A stretch of 41,864 nucleotides of DNA from Bacteroidota bacterium (lineage in GTDB: Bacteria; Bacteroidota; Bacteroidia; Chitinophagales; Chitinophagaceae), in contig JAFDYC010000086.1 in NCBI GenBank assembly GCA_018267625.1, forward strand, positions 1 through 41,864, in the 5' to 3' direction. Shown here in pieces: positions 1 through 8,096 of this stretch. Under the pieces are notes generated by a model. It searched no databases. It was not told the origin of the DNA and saw only the letters and a list, made by a program, of their open reading frames with translations. Both the position numbers and the translations under genes were made by a program. The stretch's first letter is position 1. Each line of letters opens with the position of its first letter.

Positions 1-2
1 TC

Positions 3-51
3 GTCAGCAGAAATAGCCAAATCCTCAAAACGGATAAGATTACGAAACAGT
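3..51 (+). CDS. possible 3' end of an unseen gene (partial)
   Basis: The third forward frame is open from the window edge and ends in TAA at 49-51, giving a lysine-rich tail ending ILKTDKITKQ. A hairpin and then a strong terminator follow at once, which is what a gene end should look like. Only about 16 residues are visible, so no function can be assigned. The first frame is also open but runs through both terminators, which makes it less likely. Confidence 0.3.
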
Positions 52-77
52 AAACGCTTGGTTGGCGTTTGGTTTTT
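52..77 (+). terminator. weak intrinsic terminator
   Basis: The arms AAACGC (52-57) and GCGTTT (65-70) form a six-pair stem with a seven-base loop, followed by GG and five T. It sits directly after the stop codon of the possible partial gene and just before a stronger terminator, so the two may act in tandem. Confidence 0.4.
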
Positions 78-78
78 A

Positions 79-112
79 AAGAGGCTGTCTCAAAAGGACA
101 GTCTCTTTTTTT
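79..112 (+). terminator. strong intrinsic terminator, GCTGTCTCA type
   Basis: The arms AAGAGGCTGTC (79-89) and GACAGTCTCTT (97-107) pair over 11 positions with one G-T wobble. A run of seven T follows (106-112). The arm and loop contain GCTGTCTCAAAA, a segment also found in the terminators after pdhC and, in part, sucC. It probably ends the gene entering from the left edge. Confidence 0.75.
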
Positions 113-397
113 ATGCCTGATGCCTATTGGGTGACCAACATGGATATGTATTTGCAGCCCTGACGAGCAGTAGGTTGCAGAACTCATGCTAAAAGAGGAG
201 AATTAGCAAAGGAGCTGGAACTTGAACCTATATTATATGGGAAAAGCCGAGCAACGAAATATTGCTGAAGGGAGCGTCGCAACGGATGCCGGGATATAAA
301 CTGCTGCTGACAAAAAAATAATCCAACAAGTGAGACATAGTGTTAGTGGTCTTTCTTTATTGGCCTTTATTTAATGGTAGAAAAAGAGTGATTCCAT
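113..397. other. non-coding stretch with dispersed repeat
   Basis: There is no convincing open reading frame between the terminator and the permease stop codon. The only clear structure is the repeat at 255-291 (module B followed by the core). I see no terminator hairpin for the leftward permease gene here. Confidence 0.5.
255..291 (+). repeat. dispersed intergenic repeat, copy 1 (module B + core)
   Basis: Module B, CGAAATATTGCTGAAGGG (255-272), runs into the core at 271-285. Compared with copy 2, the stretch from GCTGAAG to ATGCCG (264-291) matches 26 of 28 bases. The two differences swap A and T around the centre, so the 7-base palindrome reads GCGTCGC instead of GCGACGC, that is, its reverse complement. 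Confidence 0.7.
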
Positions 398-1600
398 TCA
401 AAATTTAATTGCGGTTGTAATGGAACGTCTCAATTGCGCGAATAACCCGCATCCTACAAACAATACACTAACCCAAAATGGCCACCCTGGGATAAGCCTA
501 AAGTGTAGTCCTGATTTGCTTCCTAAAAAAGAGCAAAGGAGTTGCACTATCATGCCCATACAGACGGCACTCACGATGGCTAACAAAAGAAGCTGAAAAA
601 AATGCTGCTGTAGATACCGGCGTAAAGAACTTGGGGAGCAACCTAATTCTTGCAATAAAACAACGGAAGATTTTGCCTTAGCGATGTTTAGTTCGATGAA
701 TTGAACGAACACCAGCACACTAACCAGCACGAGTAGCACGGCTAGAATACCCACAAAAAAAACGATTGAATGAACCACAGCACTTAATTGACTCCAGCGC
801 CCCAACTCACTATTCGTCACATAATCATGTTCCTTCAGAAAGTCTGTAAAACCCTTATTGGATGGGTCTTTCACTTTGACTACAATTCTTGAAACAGACT
901 GTGTTTCTTCACCGGACTGAATGTTCATTTCCTGGATAAACGGGGCCGGAACCAATACTGAATTAATTCGGTCTGAGAAACCAACTACCTGGGCCACAAA
1001 ACTTTCCGAGCGACTCCCCTGCCCTATTGCAAGTGAAAAGGGTAAGGATTTGATAGACTCTTCTGACAGTTGCGGCAAGCCTTGACTGGGCGCAAACGCA
1101 TAGTTATAAAGGCTCAGGAAAGAGGAAGATAAAATCACGGGGACGCGTCTGCTTCCTGGCGACCAATTCCAATCCGGTGGGCAATGGTCTATGAATCGGT
1201 TGGGCACGCTTTCCAGAACCAATACTGTTGAAAAACCCAGGCCTGGCCCGAGCTGTAAACGCATATATGCCTGAGGCCTCAAGGAGATCACTTCGCCCAG
1301 GTCTTCCACCTGCGGCGCCTGTCGTAAGGATTCCATAGCAGCAGGGCTAAAGACCGTTTCCCCCGGCTGGCCCATGTTTTCATTCGTCACACGGCGGCTC
1401 AGAGTTAAGTAGCTACCATCCAAGTGCTGACCACTGGCCTTGCCTGAAAGCAGAAAATCAAAATTCCACCATAACAAGACCGCAGCGAGCAATAGAAACA
1501 AGCCCAGACTTAGAGCAAAAAGGGAGGTCCATAGCCTACGTCTGGAAGATTGGCTCAGCAATAGCTTTTTTAAGAGCGAAACTGCGGGAATCCCTTTCAT
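398..1600 (-). CDS. ABC transporter permease, FtsX/MacB-like
   Basis: This 400-residue protein has one membrane helix near the N-terminus (about residues 24-46), then a soluble domain of some 225 residues expected outside the cytoplasm. Three more hydrophobic segments follow at the C-terminus (about 275-300, 335-360, 370-390). This is the layout of FtsX/MacB/LolC-type permeases, which move lipoproteins or peptides, or transmit signals, rather than pumping small solutes. The start codon overlaps the stop of the upstream ATPase gene by four bases (ATGA), so the two are very likely translationally coupled and form one transporter. The substrate cannot be read from the sequence. It is not FtsX itself as far as I can tell, since the soluble domain is too long. 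Confidence 0.75.
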   Translation of the reverse strand: MKGIPAVSLLKKLLLSQSSRRRLWTSLFALSLGLFLLLAAVLLWWNFDFLLSGKASGQHLDGSYLTLSRRVTNENMGQPGETVFSPAAMESLRQAPQVEDLGEVISLRPQAYMRLQLGPGLGFSTVLVLESVPNRFIDHCPPDWNWSPGSRRVPVILSSSFLSLYNYAFAPSQGLPQLSEESIKSLPFSLAIGQGSRSESFVAQVVGFSDRINSVLVPAPFIQEMNIQSGEETQSVSRIVVKVKDPSNKGFTDFLKEHDYVTNSELGRWSQLSAVVHSIVFFVGILAVLLVLVSVLVFVQFIELNIAKAKSSVVLLQELGCSPSSLRRYLQQHFFQLLLLAIVSAVCMGMIVQLLCSFLGSKSGLHFRLIPGWPFWVSVLFVGCGLFAQLRRSITTAIKF

Positions 1601-2244
1601 AATTCCAGGGTTTCTGAATAAGGGAAGTATTTGTTTTCATCCAACTCGGCAAGAACAAGGGAAGCATTATTTCTGAGTGCCACAGACTCAATTAATGCCG
1701 ATGCAATCTTTTTATTGGCTTCATCCAGGTGGCTGAAAGGCTCATCCAAAAGCAGCCATTGAAAAGGCTGGAGTAAGGAGCGGATAATTGCCACCCTTTG
1801 CTGTTCCCCATACGATAGTTTATGGGCAAGGCGATGGGCACAAGCTGAAAGGCCAAGCCTGTTCATCATATCCCGTACTTCCTCCTGCTGTATGGAATTT
1901 GTGAGCACACGTTTCAACTCCAGGTTTTCCCAGGCAGTTAGCTCAGGGAATAAACGCATATCCTGGAACACCACACTCAGCTTCGTTCGCCTCAGTTCGC
2001 TCAACGCCTCAGGGCTCATCTCGGCCAATGGCGCTTCATCCCAATAAACAACACCTGAAGCATCATTCCTCAGGCCATATAAAAGATGAATCAAAGTAGT
2101 TTTCCCAGCTCCGGAAGGTGCTTTCACAAAAATGCGCTGCGGTGTATCCCAACTCAATGATTGTTGCCAGATGCCTGATTGCCGTTGACTGAGCCGCTCT
2201 TTAAGCGGAATCGGCATCAACTGTTCAATTCGGAGCGAAATCAT
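1597..2244 (-). CDS. ABC transporter ATP-binding protein (no H-loop histidine)
   Basis: This 215-residue nucleotide-binding domain has a Walker A motif APSGAGKTT (residues 42-50), a Q-loop glutamine (Q94), the signature LSYGEQQR (143-150) and Walker B LLLDEP (164-169). It resembles the LolD/MacB/FtsE group and pairs with the overlapping permease gene downstream. The usual switch histidine is absent: the expected THD reads ELD, with Leu201 at the histidine position. I chose the ATG at 2244 because the family normally begins within a few residues of it. A TTG at 2301 would add 19 unlikely residues. The sequence TAAATTGC just upstream resembles the local -7 box, which also favours 2244. Confidence 0.85.
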   Translation of the reverse strand: MISLRIEQLMPIPLKERLSQRQSGIWQQSLSWDTPQRIFVKAPSGAGKTTLIHLLYGLRNDASGVVYWDEAPLAEMSPEALSELRRTKLSVVFQDMRLFPELTAWENLELKRVLTNSIQQEEVRDMMNRLGLSACAHRLAHKLSYGEQQRVAIIRSLLQPFQWLLLDEPFSHLDEANKKIASALIESVALRNNASLVLAELDENKYFPYSETLEL

Positions 2245-2380
2245 GAGGCAGGGCAATTTATGAAAGCTCCATTGTTTACCCTTTTTTAAAAAAAGAGACA
2301 AAAGGAATGGACGAACAAAAAATCTTGGAATATGGGATAAGGATATACAGTTGTTCCCACTGAAATGATAGAAGCAGAAC

Positions 2381-2388
2381 TACCTTCG
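2381..2388 (+). promoter_or_regulatory. -7 promoter box for the TPR-tilS pair
   Basis: TACCTTCG fits the TAnnTTYG form seen before many genes here. It lies 10 bases before the ATG at 2399. No TTTG element is present at the usual distance upstream, so only the -7 part is supported. Confidence 0.45.
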
Positions 2389-2398
2389 AAGCCAGACT

Positions 2399-2713
2399 AT
2401 GAGCAACCGGATTGAACAATTAAACTCTTTTCTGATCTCCTCGCCGGACGATGCATTTCTGCATCATGCACTAGCTCTCGAATGGTTGAAAGCGGGTGAT
2501 GAAACACAAGCGGAACAACATTTCCGTCAAAACCTAAATCGGCAACCTGATTACATTGCCACCTATTATCACCTCGGGAAATTGCTCGAAAGAACTGCCC
2601 GTAATGATGAAGCCTTGCGCATTTTTGAACAAGGTATGAAGCTGGCCAGGGCAATCGGCGATAACCATACTTATAACGAATTGCAAGCCGCCTACGAAGA
2701 CCTCGCTTATTGA
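2399..2713 (+). CDS. small tetratricopeptide-repeat protein
   Basis: The 104-residue protein consists almost entirely of helical TPR-like repeats: one at about residues 17-50 (ending in NRQPDY) and one at about 51-85 (YYHLGKLLERTARNDEALRI). Such proteins serve as protein-binding scaffolds; the partner is unknown. There is no signal peptide, so it should be cytoplasmic. Its TGA stop overlaps the ATG of tilS by one base, so the two genes are transcribed together and probably coupled in translation. A functional link to tRNA modification is not implied. Antisense frames in the same stretch look like shadows. Confidence 0.8.
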   Translation: MSNRIEQLNSFLISSPDDAFLHHALALEWLKAGDETQAEQHFRQNLNRQPDYIATYYHLGKLLERTARNDEALRIFEQGMKLARAIGDNHTYNELQAAYEDLAY

Positions 2714-4047
2714 TGAATACGCTGGCACAGCACTTCGCACAACATTGGAAGGAACGCCATTTCCCAACCCAGGGTACTTTTCTGTTAGCCCTGAGCGGAG
2801 GCATTGACTCTATGGTTTTAGCCCATCTGCTCTTGGAAATCGGAATTGATTTTGTTGCGGCTCATTGCAATTTTTCACTTAGGAAAGAGGCCAGCGAGGA
2901 TGCTTCCTTTGTAGCTAACTGGTGCCAGGCACACAATATCACCTGTCATCAAATCAGCTTCGATACAAAGCAACAGGCTGCTGAAAGAAAACAGAGTATC
3001 CAGCTTGCTGCCCGGGAATTGCGTTACGATTGGTTTGAATCCTTACAGAAAAAGCAGCGATACTCCGCCATCTTAACAGCGCACCAGGCTGATGATGTTG
3101 CCGAAACCATGCTCATCAATTTGTGCAGGGGAACAGGCATCCGAGGCTTGCACGGGATTCCTGAACGAAATGGGAGTATTCTCCGTCCCTTACTTTTTGC
3201 CCGAAGGGGAGAAATTGAATCCTACGCGATGGAAAAGCATATTGCCTGGCGGGAAGACGCCAGCAATGCGGAAGACAAATACCTACGCAATGCAATCCGG
3301 AATCGAGTTTTGCCCATGCTGGAAGAACTGACACCGGGCGCCTCAGATCGAATCGCTCAAACTGCTCAACGAATCCTCGGGGCAGAGTTAATTTTTCAAC
3401 AAGAATTATTACGTCGTCTTGCCCGGCTGCAGGAGCTAAGAGGTCAGGATATTTACATCCCGATTGGACTACTGAGACAAGAGAAAGCCTTATCCACACT
3501 CGCTTTCGAGCTGTTTCATCCTTATGGATTTTCAGCGGAACAAGTGCCGCAAATCCTGGATTTAATGGATGCAGCCAGTGGCAGACAAATTCATTCGCCA
3601 ACACATCGGGTTATCCGTCATCGGGCATTCTTAGTACTGAACAGCCTCCAACCAGCAGCTTGCGACCTCATTCAGGTTGACGAGTTGCCAGCCCGTTTTG
3701 AAACTTCGGTAGGAATATTTCTACTCGAATGGACTACAGCACCTACACCAATTCCTGACGAACCACAAGTAGCATTTTTGAATGGGGATCATCTGCAATT
3801 ACCCCTTCAAATTCGGCCACGTCGGGAAGGCGATTATTTCTACCCGCTCGGCATGGGTATGAAAAAGAAAAAAATCAAGCGTTTCCTGATAGACCAAAAG
3901 CTGGGCATTCATGAAAAAGAACGCATCCGTATCGTAGAAAGCGAAGGAAAAATCCTTTGGCTTGCCGGCCAAAGAATTGATGAACGTTTCAAATTCAAAG
4001 CAGGCTGTAAGAGGGTTTTAAAAATCAGCTTTCAACCGATGCCCTGA
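2713..4047 (+). CDS. tilS: tRNA(Ile)-lysidine synthase
   Basis: TilS uses ATP to attach lysine to cytidine 34 of the tRNA(Ile) with anticodon CAU, so that it reads AUA instead of AUG. The 444-residue protein has the N-type PP-loop motif SGGIDS (residues 28-33), the following HCNFSLR and the LTAHQADDVAETMLINL segment typical of TilS. A C-terminal domain with RPRREGDYFYPLGM completes the full bacterial length. The ATG at 2713 overlaps the upstream TPR stop (TGATG). A TTG one codon earlier is less likely. The gene is convergent with the rhomboid gene, leaving only 27 bases between stops and no clear terminator. Confidence 0.95.
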   Translation: MNTLAQHFAQHWKERHFPTQGTFLLALSGGIDSMVLAHLLLEIGIDFVAAHCNFSLRKEASEDASFVANWCQAHNITCHQISFDTKQQAAERKQSIQLAARELRYDWFESLQKKQRYSAILTAHQADDVAETMLINLCRGTGIRGLHGIPERNGSILRPLLFARRGEIESYAMEKHIAWREDASNAEDKYLRNAIRNRVLPMLEELTPGASDRIAQTAQRILGAELIFQQELLRRLARLQELRGQDIYIPIGLLRQEKALSTLAFELFHPYGFSAEQVPQILDLMDAASGRQIHSPTHRVIRHRAFLVLNSLQPAACDLIQVDELPARFETSVGIFLLEWTTAPTPIPDEPQVAFLNGDHLQLPLQIRPRREGDYFYPLGMGMKKKKIKRFLIDQKLGIHEKERIRIVESEGKILWLAGQRIDERFKFKAGCKRVLKISFQPMP

Positions 4048-4074
4048 AAAACAGCAGATGCGATGCGGGAGAAA

Positions 4075-4692
4075 TCAGAAACGAAAAGACAGCAATTGCT
4101 GTAAGAAATTGGCGCCGTGTGAAGGCTCAATGAGTAGCGTAAATACAAAACCAAAAATGGCCCCCCAGAAATGCGCATCATGGTTGATAGTACTGTTTCC
4201 GCGCTTCGACATATACACGGAATAAATCAAATACAGAATCGCAAACACAATATTCGGCACGGGCAGGAAATAGATATACAGCTCAGCCCAAGGTGCGAAA
4301 TACACCAGCGAAAACAATACGGCAGCTACACCTCCCGAAGCACCCAGTGAGCGGTAATAGGGATTATTTCGTTTTCGTAAAAAACTAGGAAGAGAAGCCA
4401 CAACAATGCCTGCGAGGTACATGAGCACATAAAGCCAGGGTGTCAATCCATACATCAAAAACGCCTGCTCCACGGCCCGCCCGATAAAAAAGAGCGTGAA
4501 CATGTTGAACAGGAGATGCATCCAATCAGCATGTATAAAACCAGACGTAAGCAAGCGGTAATACTCCCCGGGCCGGTTCATTTTCGCAGGCCAGAGAATG
4601 AGCTTGTCCGCAAGTCGGTTATCATTAAATGCAGCAATAGATAGCAACACGGTAACCAAGACCAGCGTAATCGTAAAAGCGATTGGGGACAT
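4075..4692 (-). CDS. rhomboid-family intramembrane serine protease
   Basis: This 205-residue protein has six predicted membrane helices and the rhomboid catalytic dyad: Ser119 in GASGG (residues 117-121) and His174 in the helix HDAHFWGAIFGF. The oxyanion-side motif HLLFN (59-63) is also present. Rhomboids cleave substrates inside the membrane; the target here is unknown. The protein is short, with little beyond the six-helix core. The gene starts 21 bases after the rlmH stop on the same strand, so the two are probably one transcript. Confidence 0.9.
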   Translation of the reverse strand: MSPIAFTITLVLVTVLLSIAAFNDNRLADKLILWPAKMNRPGEYYRLLTSGFIHADWMHLLFNMFTLFFIGRAVEQAFLMYGLTPWLYVLMYLAGIVVASLPSFLRKRNNPYYRSLGASGGVAAVLFSLVYFAPWAELYIYFLPVPNIVFAILYLIYSVYMSKRGNSTINHDAHFWGAIFGFVFTLLIEPSHGANFLQQLLSFRF

Positions 4693-4713
4693 GCGCGGCG
4701 AAAGTAGCGTGAA

Positions 4714-5187
4714 TCAGCTATGATGATAAGACGAATGATTCAGGATGCTGAAGGCCCTATAGAGCTGCTCAGCCACGAGAAGCCGTACTAATTGATGTGG
4801 AAAGACAAGTTTCGAAAGGCTCCAGACCTGAGCGGCTTTCTCCCGAACCGCATCGCTCACACCATAAGCACCGCCAATCAACAACACCGGCGTGCGGATG
4901 CCTGAATCCATCAGGCTTTGAAACGCATCAGCCCAGCCTGGGGATGTCAGCATTTTCCCCCGTTCATCCAGAAGAATTAAATAGTGCTGGGGTTTCAATC
5001 GTTTCAAAATCAGGGCTTCTTCTGCCACCAAGGTATTTTCTACACGAACGACACTCCCTTTCTGAGGTGCAGACAAGACCTGCAACTCCGTCTTGCACCA
5101 GGGCTGAATTTTTCTGAGATAATGCGCAATAGCAGGTGCAAGATGTGCCTCATTGGCTTTCCCAACGGACCAGATTTCAATTTGCAT
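4714..5187 (-). CDS. rlmH: 23S rRNA (pseudouridine1915-N3)-methyltransferase
   Basis: RlmH methylates pseudouridine 1915 in helix 69 of 23S rRNA on assembled 70S ribosomes, using S-adenosylmethionine. The 157 residues match the family's usual 155-160. The SPOUT knot is visible as LILLDERGK (about 70-78) and LLIGGAYG (102-109). The C-terminus has the conserved FPHQLVRLLVAEQLYRA segment and ends in a tyrosine-histidine tail (SSYHHS) close to the substrate-binding end of the E. coli protein. It leads the rhomboid gene and is divergent from pdhC. Confidence 0.95.
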   Translation of the reverse strand: MQIEIWSVGKANEAHLAPAIAHYLRKIQPWCKTELQVLSAPQKGSVVRVENTLVAEEALILKRLKPQHYLILLDERGKMLTSPGWADAFQSLMDSGIRTPVLLIGGAYGVSDAVREKAAQVWSLSKLVFPHQLVRLLVAEQLYRAFSILNHSSYHHS

Positions 5188-5338
5188 TCCTCAAAAAATA
5201 TCGCAGCAAAATAGGGAATGAACGCGTACACATTCAGAACAAAAAGAGCCATAAGGGATAGCAGAAACAGCATTTTTCTACCCGATAGCATTGCCTGAAA
5301 TGGCACTACTTTTAACCCCCGTAAAAACAACGCACGAA

Positions 5339-6940
5339 ATGGCCGAAGCAATCAGAATGCCGCTGCTTTCCGACACGATGAAGGAAGGTATCATAGCGGC
5401 TTGGCATAAAAAGGTGGGTGATAAAGTGAAAAGTGACGATGTACTGGCTGAAGTTGAAACTGACAAGGCTACCATGGAAGTACTTCCCTATGTGGACGGC
5501 ACCCTCCTATATGTCGGCGTTGAAAAAGGTAAGGCTGCTCAGGTGAATGACATCATCGCCATCATTGGCAAGGAGGGAGAAGACTTCTCTGCCTTGCTGG
5601 CACAAAAAAATCAAGCTATCGGAACTACCAATTCTGAAGCTGCTTCTATCCCACCCGCCTCCACCACCCCTGCCTCCGCTATCCACGCCTCTGCTCCTGT
5701 GGTACTCCCCAACGACGCTACTGTTGTACGCATGCCTTTGCTATCGGATACTATGAAAGAAGGCAAAATTGTCGTCTGGAATAAGAAAGTTGGCGATACT
5801 GTGAAGAGTGATGATGTGCTGGCGGATGTAGAAACCGACAAGGCAACTATGGAAGTCATGGGTTATGCCGAGGGCTCCCTGTTATACATCGGAGTACCCG
5901 CTGGCGAAGCCGCTAAGGTGAACGACATCATCGCCATCATAGGTAAGCCCGGCACCGATGTTGCTGCGTTCGTAGCTGCTGAAAAGAACGCAGGCAATCA
6001 ATCCGCAAGTGCACTGCCTGCTACTCCTGTACCCTCTTCAAGCTCTACTACTGCTGCAATTTCAGAACCATCCACCGATGAACACGGTCGGATCAAAGCA
6101 TCTCCTTTAGCAAAAAAACTCGCCCGGGAAAAAGGCATTAGCCTGAACAACCTCAAAGGCAGCGGCGATAATGGTCGGATTATCCGACGCGATGTGGATT
6201 CGTTCCAGCCTGCTGCCATCAGTGCAGCGCAAGCCTCCTCAGCGCCTATACAAAATGGAGCAGCGTTTACGGACATACCACTCTCGCAAATGCGCAAAGT
6301 GATTGCGCAGCGCCTTTCTGAAAGCAAATTCAATGCCCCCCATTTCTATCTGCGCATGACGGTGACGATGGACACCGCCATCACCGCACGAAAAGCCATC
6401 AATGAAGTAGCCGGTGCTAAAGTCTCTTTCAACGATCTCATCATTAAGGCCAGCGCCATGGCACTGCGCCAACATCCTGAGGTGAACGCATCTTGGACCG
6501 GCGAGACGATACGCCAACACCATTCCATCCATATTGGTACTGCGGTGGCAATTGACGAAGGGCTGATTGTGCCCGTCATCAAATTTGCTGACTCGAAAAC
6601 GCTCACACAAATCGCAATTGAAGCCGGCTCGCTGATTGAAAAAGCCCGGAATAAAAAGTTGCAACCACCAGAGTTTAGTGGCAACACTTTCACTATCTCC
6701 AACCTCGGCATGATGGATATTGACGAATTCACCGCCATCATCAACCCACCGGATGCCTGCATCCTGGCAGTTGGAAAAATTGCAGCGACACCAGTAGTTG
6801 AAAATGGGCAAATCGTTGTTCGCCAACTGATGAAACTGACCTTAAGCTGCGACCACCGCGTAGTAGATGGTGCCGTAGGTGCCCGGTTCCTACAGACGCT
6901 GAAAGCCTATCTCGAAAATCCGGTTACGATGTTGGCATAA
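5339..6940 (+). CDS. pdhC: pyruvate dehydrogenase E2, dihydrolipoamide acetyltransferase
   Basis: E2 takes the acetyl group from E1 on a swinging lipoyl arm and passes it to CoA. The 533-residue protein has two lipoyl domains (residues 1-80 and 125-205) with lipoylation lysines in ETDKATMEV at K43 and K168. An Ala/Pro/Ser-rich linker follows, then the E1/E3-binding domain (about 255-300, KASPLAKKLAREKGISL). The catalytic domain carries DHRVVDG with His506 and Asp510. I chose the ATG at 5339 because MAEAIRMPLLSDTM is the usual beginning; starts at 5291 (TTG) and 5300 (ATG) would add residues not expected in the family. E1 and E3 genes are not adjacent. A branched-chain E2 is possible but less likely. 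Confidence 0.92.
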   Translation: MAEAIRMPLLSDTMKEGIIAAWHKKVGDKVKSDDVLAEVETDKATMEVLPYVDGTLLYVGVEKGKAAQVNDIIAIIGKEGEDFSALLAQKNQAIGTTNSEAASIPPASTTPASAIHASAPVVLPNDATVVRMPLLSDTMKEGKIVVWNKKVGDTVKSDDVLADVETDKATMEVMGYAEGSLLYIGVPAGEAAKVNDIIAIIGKPGTDVAAFVAAEKNAGNQSASALPATPVPSSSSTTAAISEPSTDEHGRIKASPLAKKLAREKGISLNNLKGSGDNGRIIRRDVDSFQPAAISAAQASSAPIQNGAAFTDIPLSQMRKVIAQRLSESKFNAPHFYLRMTVTMDTAITARKAINEVAGAKVSFNDLIIKASAMALRQHPEVNASWTGETIRQHHSIHIGTAVAIDEGLIVPVIKFADSKTLTQIAIEAGSLIEKARNKKLQPPEFSGNTFTISNLGMMDIDEFTAIINPPDACILAVGKIAATPVVENGQIVVRQLMKLTLSCDHRVVDGAVGARFLQTLKAYLENPVTMLA

Positions 6941-6959
6941 GCCGCTCCACAATAAAGTA

Positions 6960-6990
6960 CAAAGGCTGTCTCAAAAAGGCAGCCTTTTCT
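6960..6990 (+). terminator. intrinsic terminator after pdhC
   Basis: AAAGGCTG (6961-6968) pairs with CAGCCTTT (6980-6987), followed by TCTT. The loop-side sequence TCTCAAAAAG repeats that of the terminator at 79-112. It lies 20 bases after the pdhC stop. Confidence 0.75.
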
Positions 6991-7146
6991 TATCCTTTAA
7001 GTTATTACCGGCAAAGGATCCCTGATATTGCACCGTTTCAGCGAGCACTGAATAAGATTCAGAATCGCATGTTAGAGCGTAGCGCTACAATTCAGTTTTG
7101 CTCAAAGTATTTGAAATTGCTGCTAGTTCCGGTTAAAGCAGAGAAG

Positions 7147-7163
7147 CGAAATCTTGCTAAGGG
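7147..7163 (+). repeat. dispersed repeat, module B copy without core
   Basis: CGAAATCTTGCTAAGGG matches module B of copy 1 (CGAAATATTGCTGAAGGG) with one substitution and one missing base. The GTGCGACGCAACG core does not follow; CTACGG stands in its place. It suggests a decayed or partial element. Confidence 0.5.
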
Positions 7164-7171
7164 CTACGGCT

Positions 7172-7195
7172 CTGAAAACAAGTTCAGGACAGGCT
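7172..7195 (+). repeat. REP-like palindromic repeat, copy 1
   Basis: The 24 bases beginning CTGAAAACAAGTTCAGG match 21 of 24 bases at 38713-38736. The left part is an imperfect palindrome, CTGAA ... TTCAG. From memory, similar extragenic sequences (CCTGAACTTGTTTCAGG-like) are frequent in other bacterial genomes, so this may be a common REP-like element. Confidence 0.55.
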
Positions 7196-7256
7196 GCAAG
7201 GGGAGTCTGGATATGGAATCCTGCCCACAAAAACAATACTGTAAATCGTTCCTTGC

Positions 7257-7985
7257 TCAGGCAGATTCTGCCTCGAATACCTGAAGGAATTCCTGAATTA
7301 AACGTTGTTTTAATTCGGCTTCATCTACTTCCCTACCCAATTCTTGTTGTATGGAGCTGACCCCTTTATCGCTAATACCGCAAGGCACGATATGGCTGAA
7401 ATAGCTCAGGTCTGTATTGGCATTCAGCGCGAAGCCATGCATTGTGAGCCAACGACTGCAACGCACGCCCATGGCGCAGATTTTACGAGCCCGGCCTGGG
7501 TTTTCAGGCTCAAGCCATACGCCTGTAGCACCCGGCAGCCGGCCAGCCACAATACCATATGGAGCCAGCGTACGGATGATTACCTCTTCCAAAGAGCGCA
7601 TGTAGCGCCCCAAATCAGTAAAGAATTTTTCGAGGTCCAGCATCGGATAGCCCACAATTTGGCCTGGGCCGTGGTAGGTGATGTCACCGCCCCGGTTGGT
7701 TTTGTAAAATGAAACTCCAAGTTGATTGAGACGTGCGTCATTCAGCAGCAAGTGTTCCATAAGTCCACTTTTACCTAACGTGTAAACAGGGGGATGGCCG
7801 CAGAGGAACAAGCGGTGTTGTGTAGGAGGCTGAGGGGTGCGGGTGCTGGCATCGGCTAGGTTCCAATCCCGTTTTAGTTGAAGCTGAGTCGCTAAGAATG
7901 CTTCCTGTCTTTGCCAGGCTTCGCCATATTCAACCAAGCCCCAATCCATAATTTCAATGCGTTGCCGGATGCTGCTCATCGTCAT
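7257..7985 (-). CDS. lipB: octanoyltransferase (lipoate biosynthesis)
   Basis: LipB moves an octanoyl group from acyl carrier protein to the lipoyl domains of E2 enzymes; LipA then adds the sulfurs. The 242-residue protein has RGGDITYHGPGQ (98-109), the catalytic lysine in ARKICAMGV (K168) and the catalytic cysteine in IVPCGISDKGVSS (C202). I place the start at the ATG 7985, with another ATG at 7979; a GTG at 8048 would add an unlikely N-terminal extension. The neighbouring E2 gene (5339-6940, opposite strand) encodes a likely substrate. The gene is divergent from the S41 protease gene. Confidence 0.93.
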   Translation of the reverse strand: MTMSSIRQRIEIMDWGLVEYGEAWQRQEAFLATQLQLKRDWNLADASTRTPQPPTQHRLFLCGHPPVYTLGKSGLMEHLLLNDARLNQLGVSFYKTNRGGDITYHGPGQIVGYPMLDLEKFFTDLGRYMRSLEEVIIRTLAPYGIVAGRLPGATGVWLEPENPGRARKICAMGVRCSRWLTMHGFALNANTDLSYFSHIVPCGISDKGVSSIQQELGREVDEAELKQRLIQEFLQVFEAESA

Positions 7986-8082
7986 TTCGCCGCAAGTTAA
8001 AGGCTCTTCCAGCCTCAGCCGGGATAAAGGAAAACGATTCGCAAACACTCCGTTATTCGGACAGCCTTAACAGGACGCTACA

Positions 8083-8090
8083 TACATTTG
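8083..8090 (+). promoter_or_regulatory. -7 promoter box for the S41 protease gene
   Basis: TACATTTG is an exact TAnnTTTG match. It lies 6 bases before the ATG at 8097 and 36 before the ATG at 8127. No TTTG is found 19 bases upstream; TTCG at 8056-8059 is 23 bases away. Confidence 0.5.
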
Positions 8091-8096
8091 GCAGCT

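Larger units (their letters stand above)
6991..7256. other. non-coding stretch with repeat modules
   Basis: No plausible gene lies between the pdhC terminator and the lipB stop; the short open frames here have no recognisable features. The stretch contains a module-B repeat copy (7147-7163) and a palindromic repeat (7172-7195), and a perfect 10-base palindrome GTAGCGCTAC near 7079-7088. Confidence 0.5.

Noticed and set aside
7069..7284. A 71-codon open frame between pdhC and lipB
   Set aside because: It overlaps the lipB end and repeat sequences, uses unusual residues, and shows no protein-like pattern.
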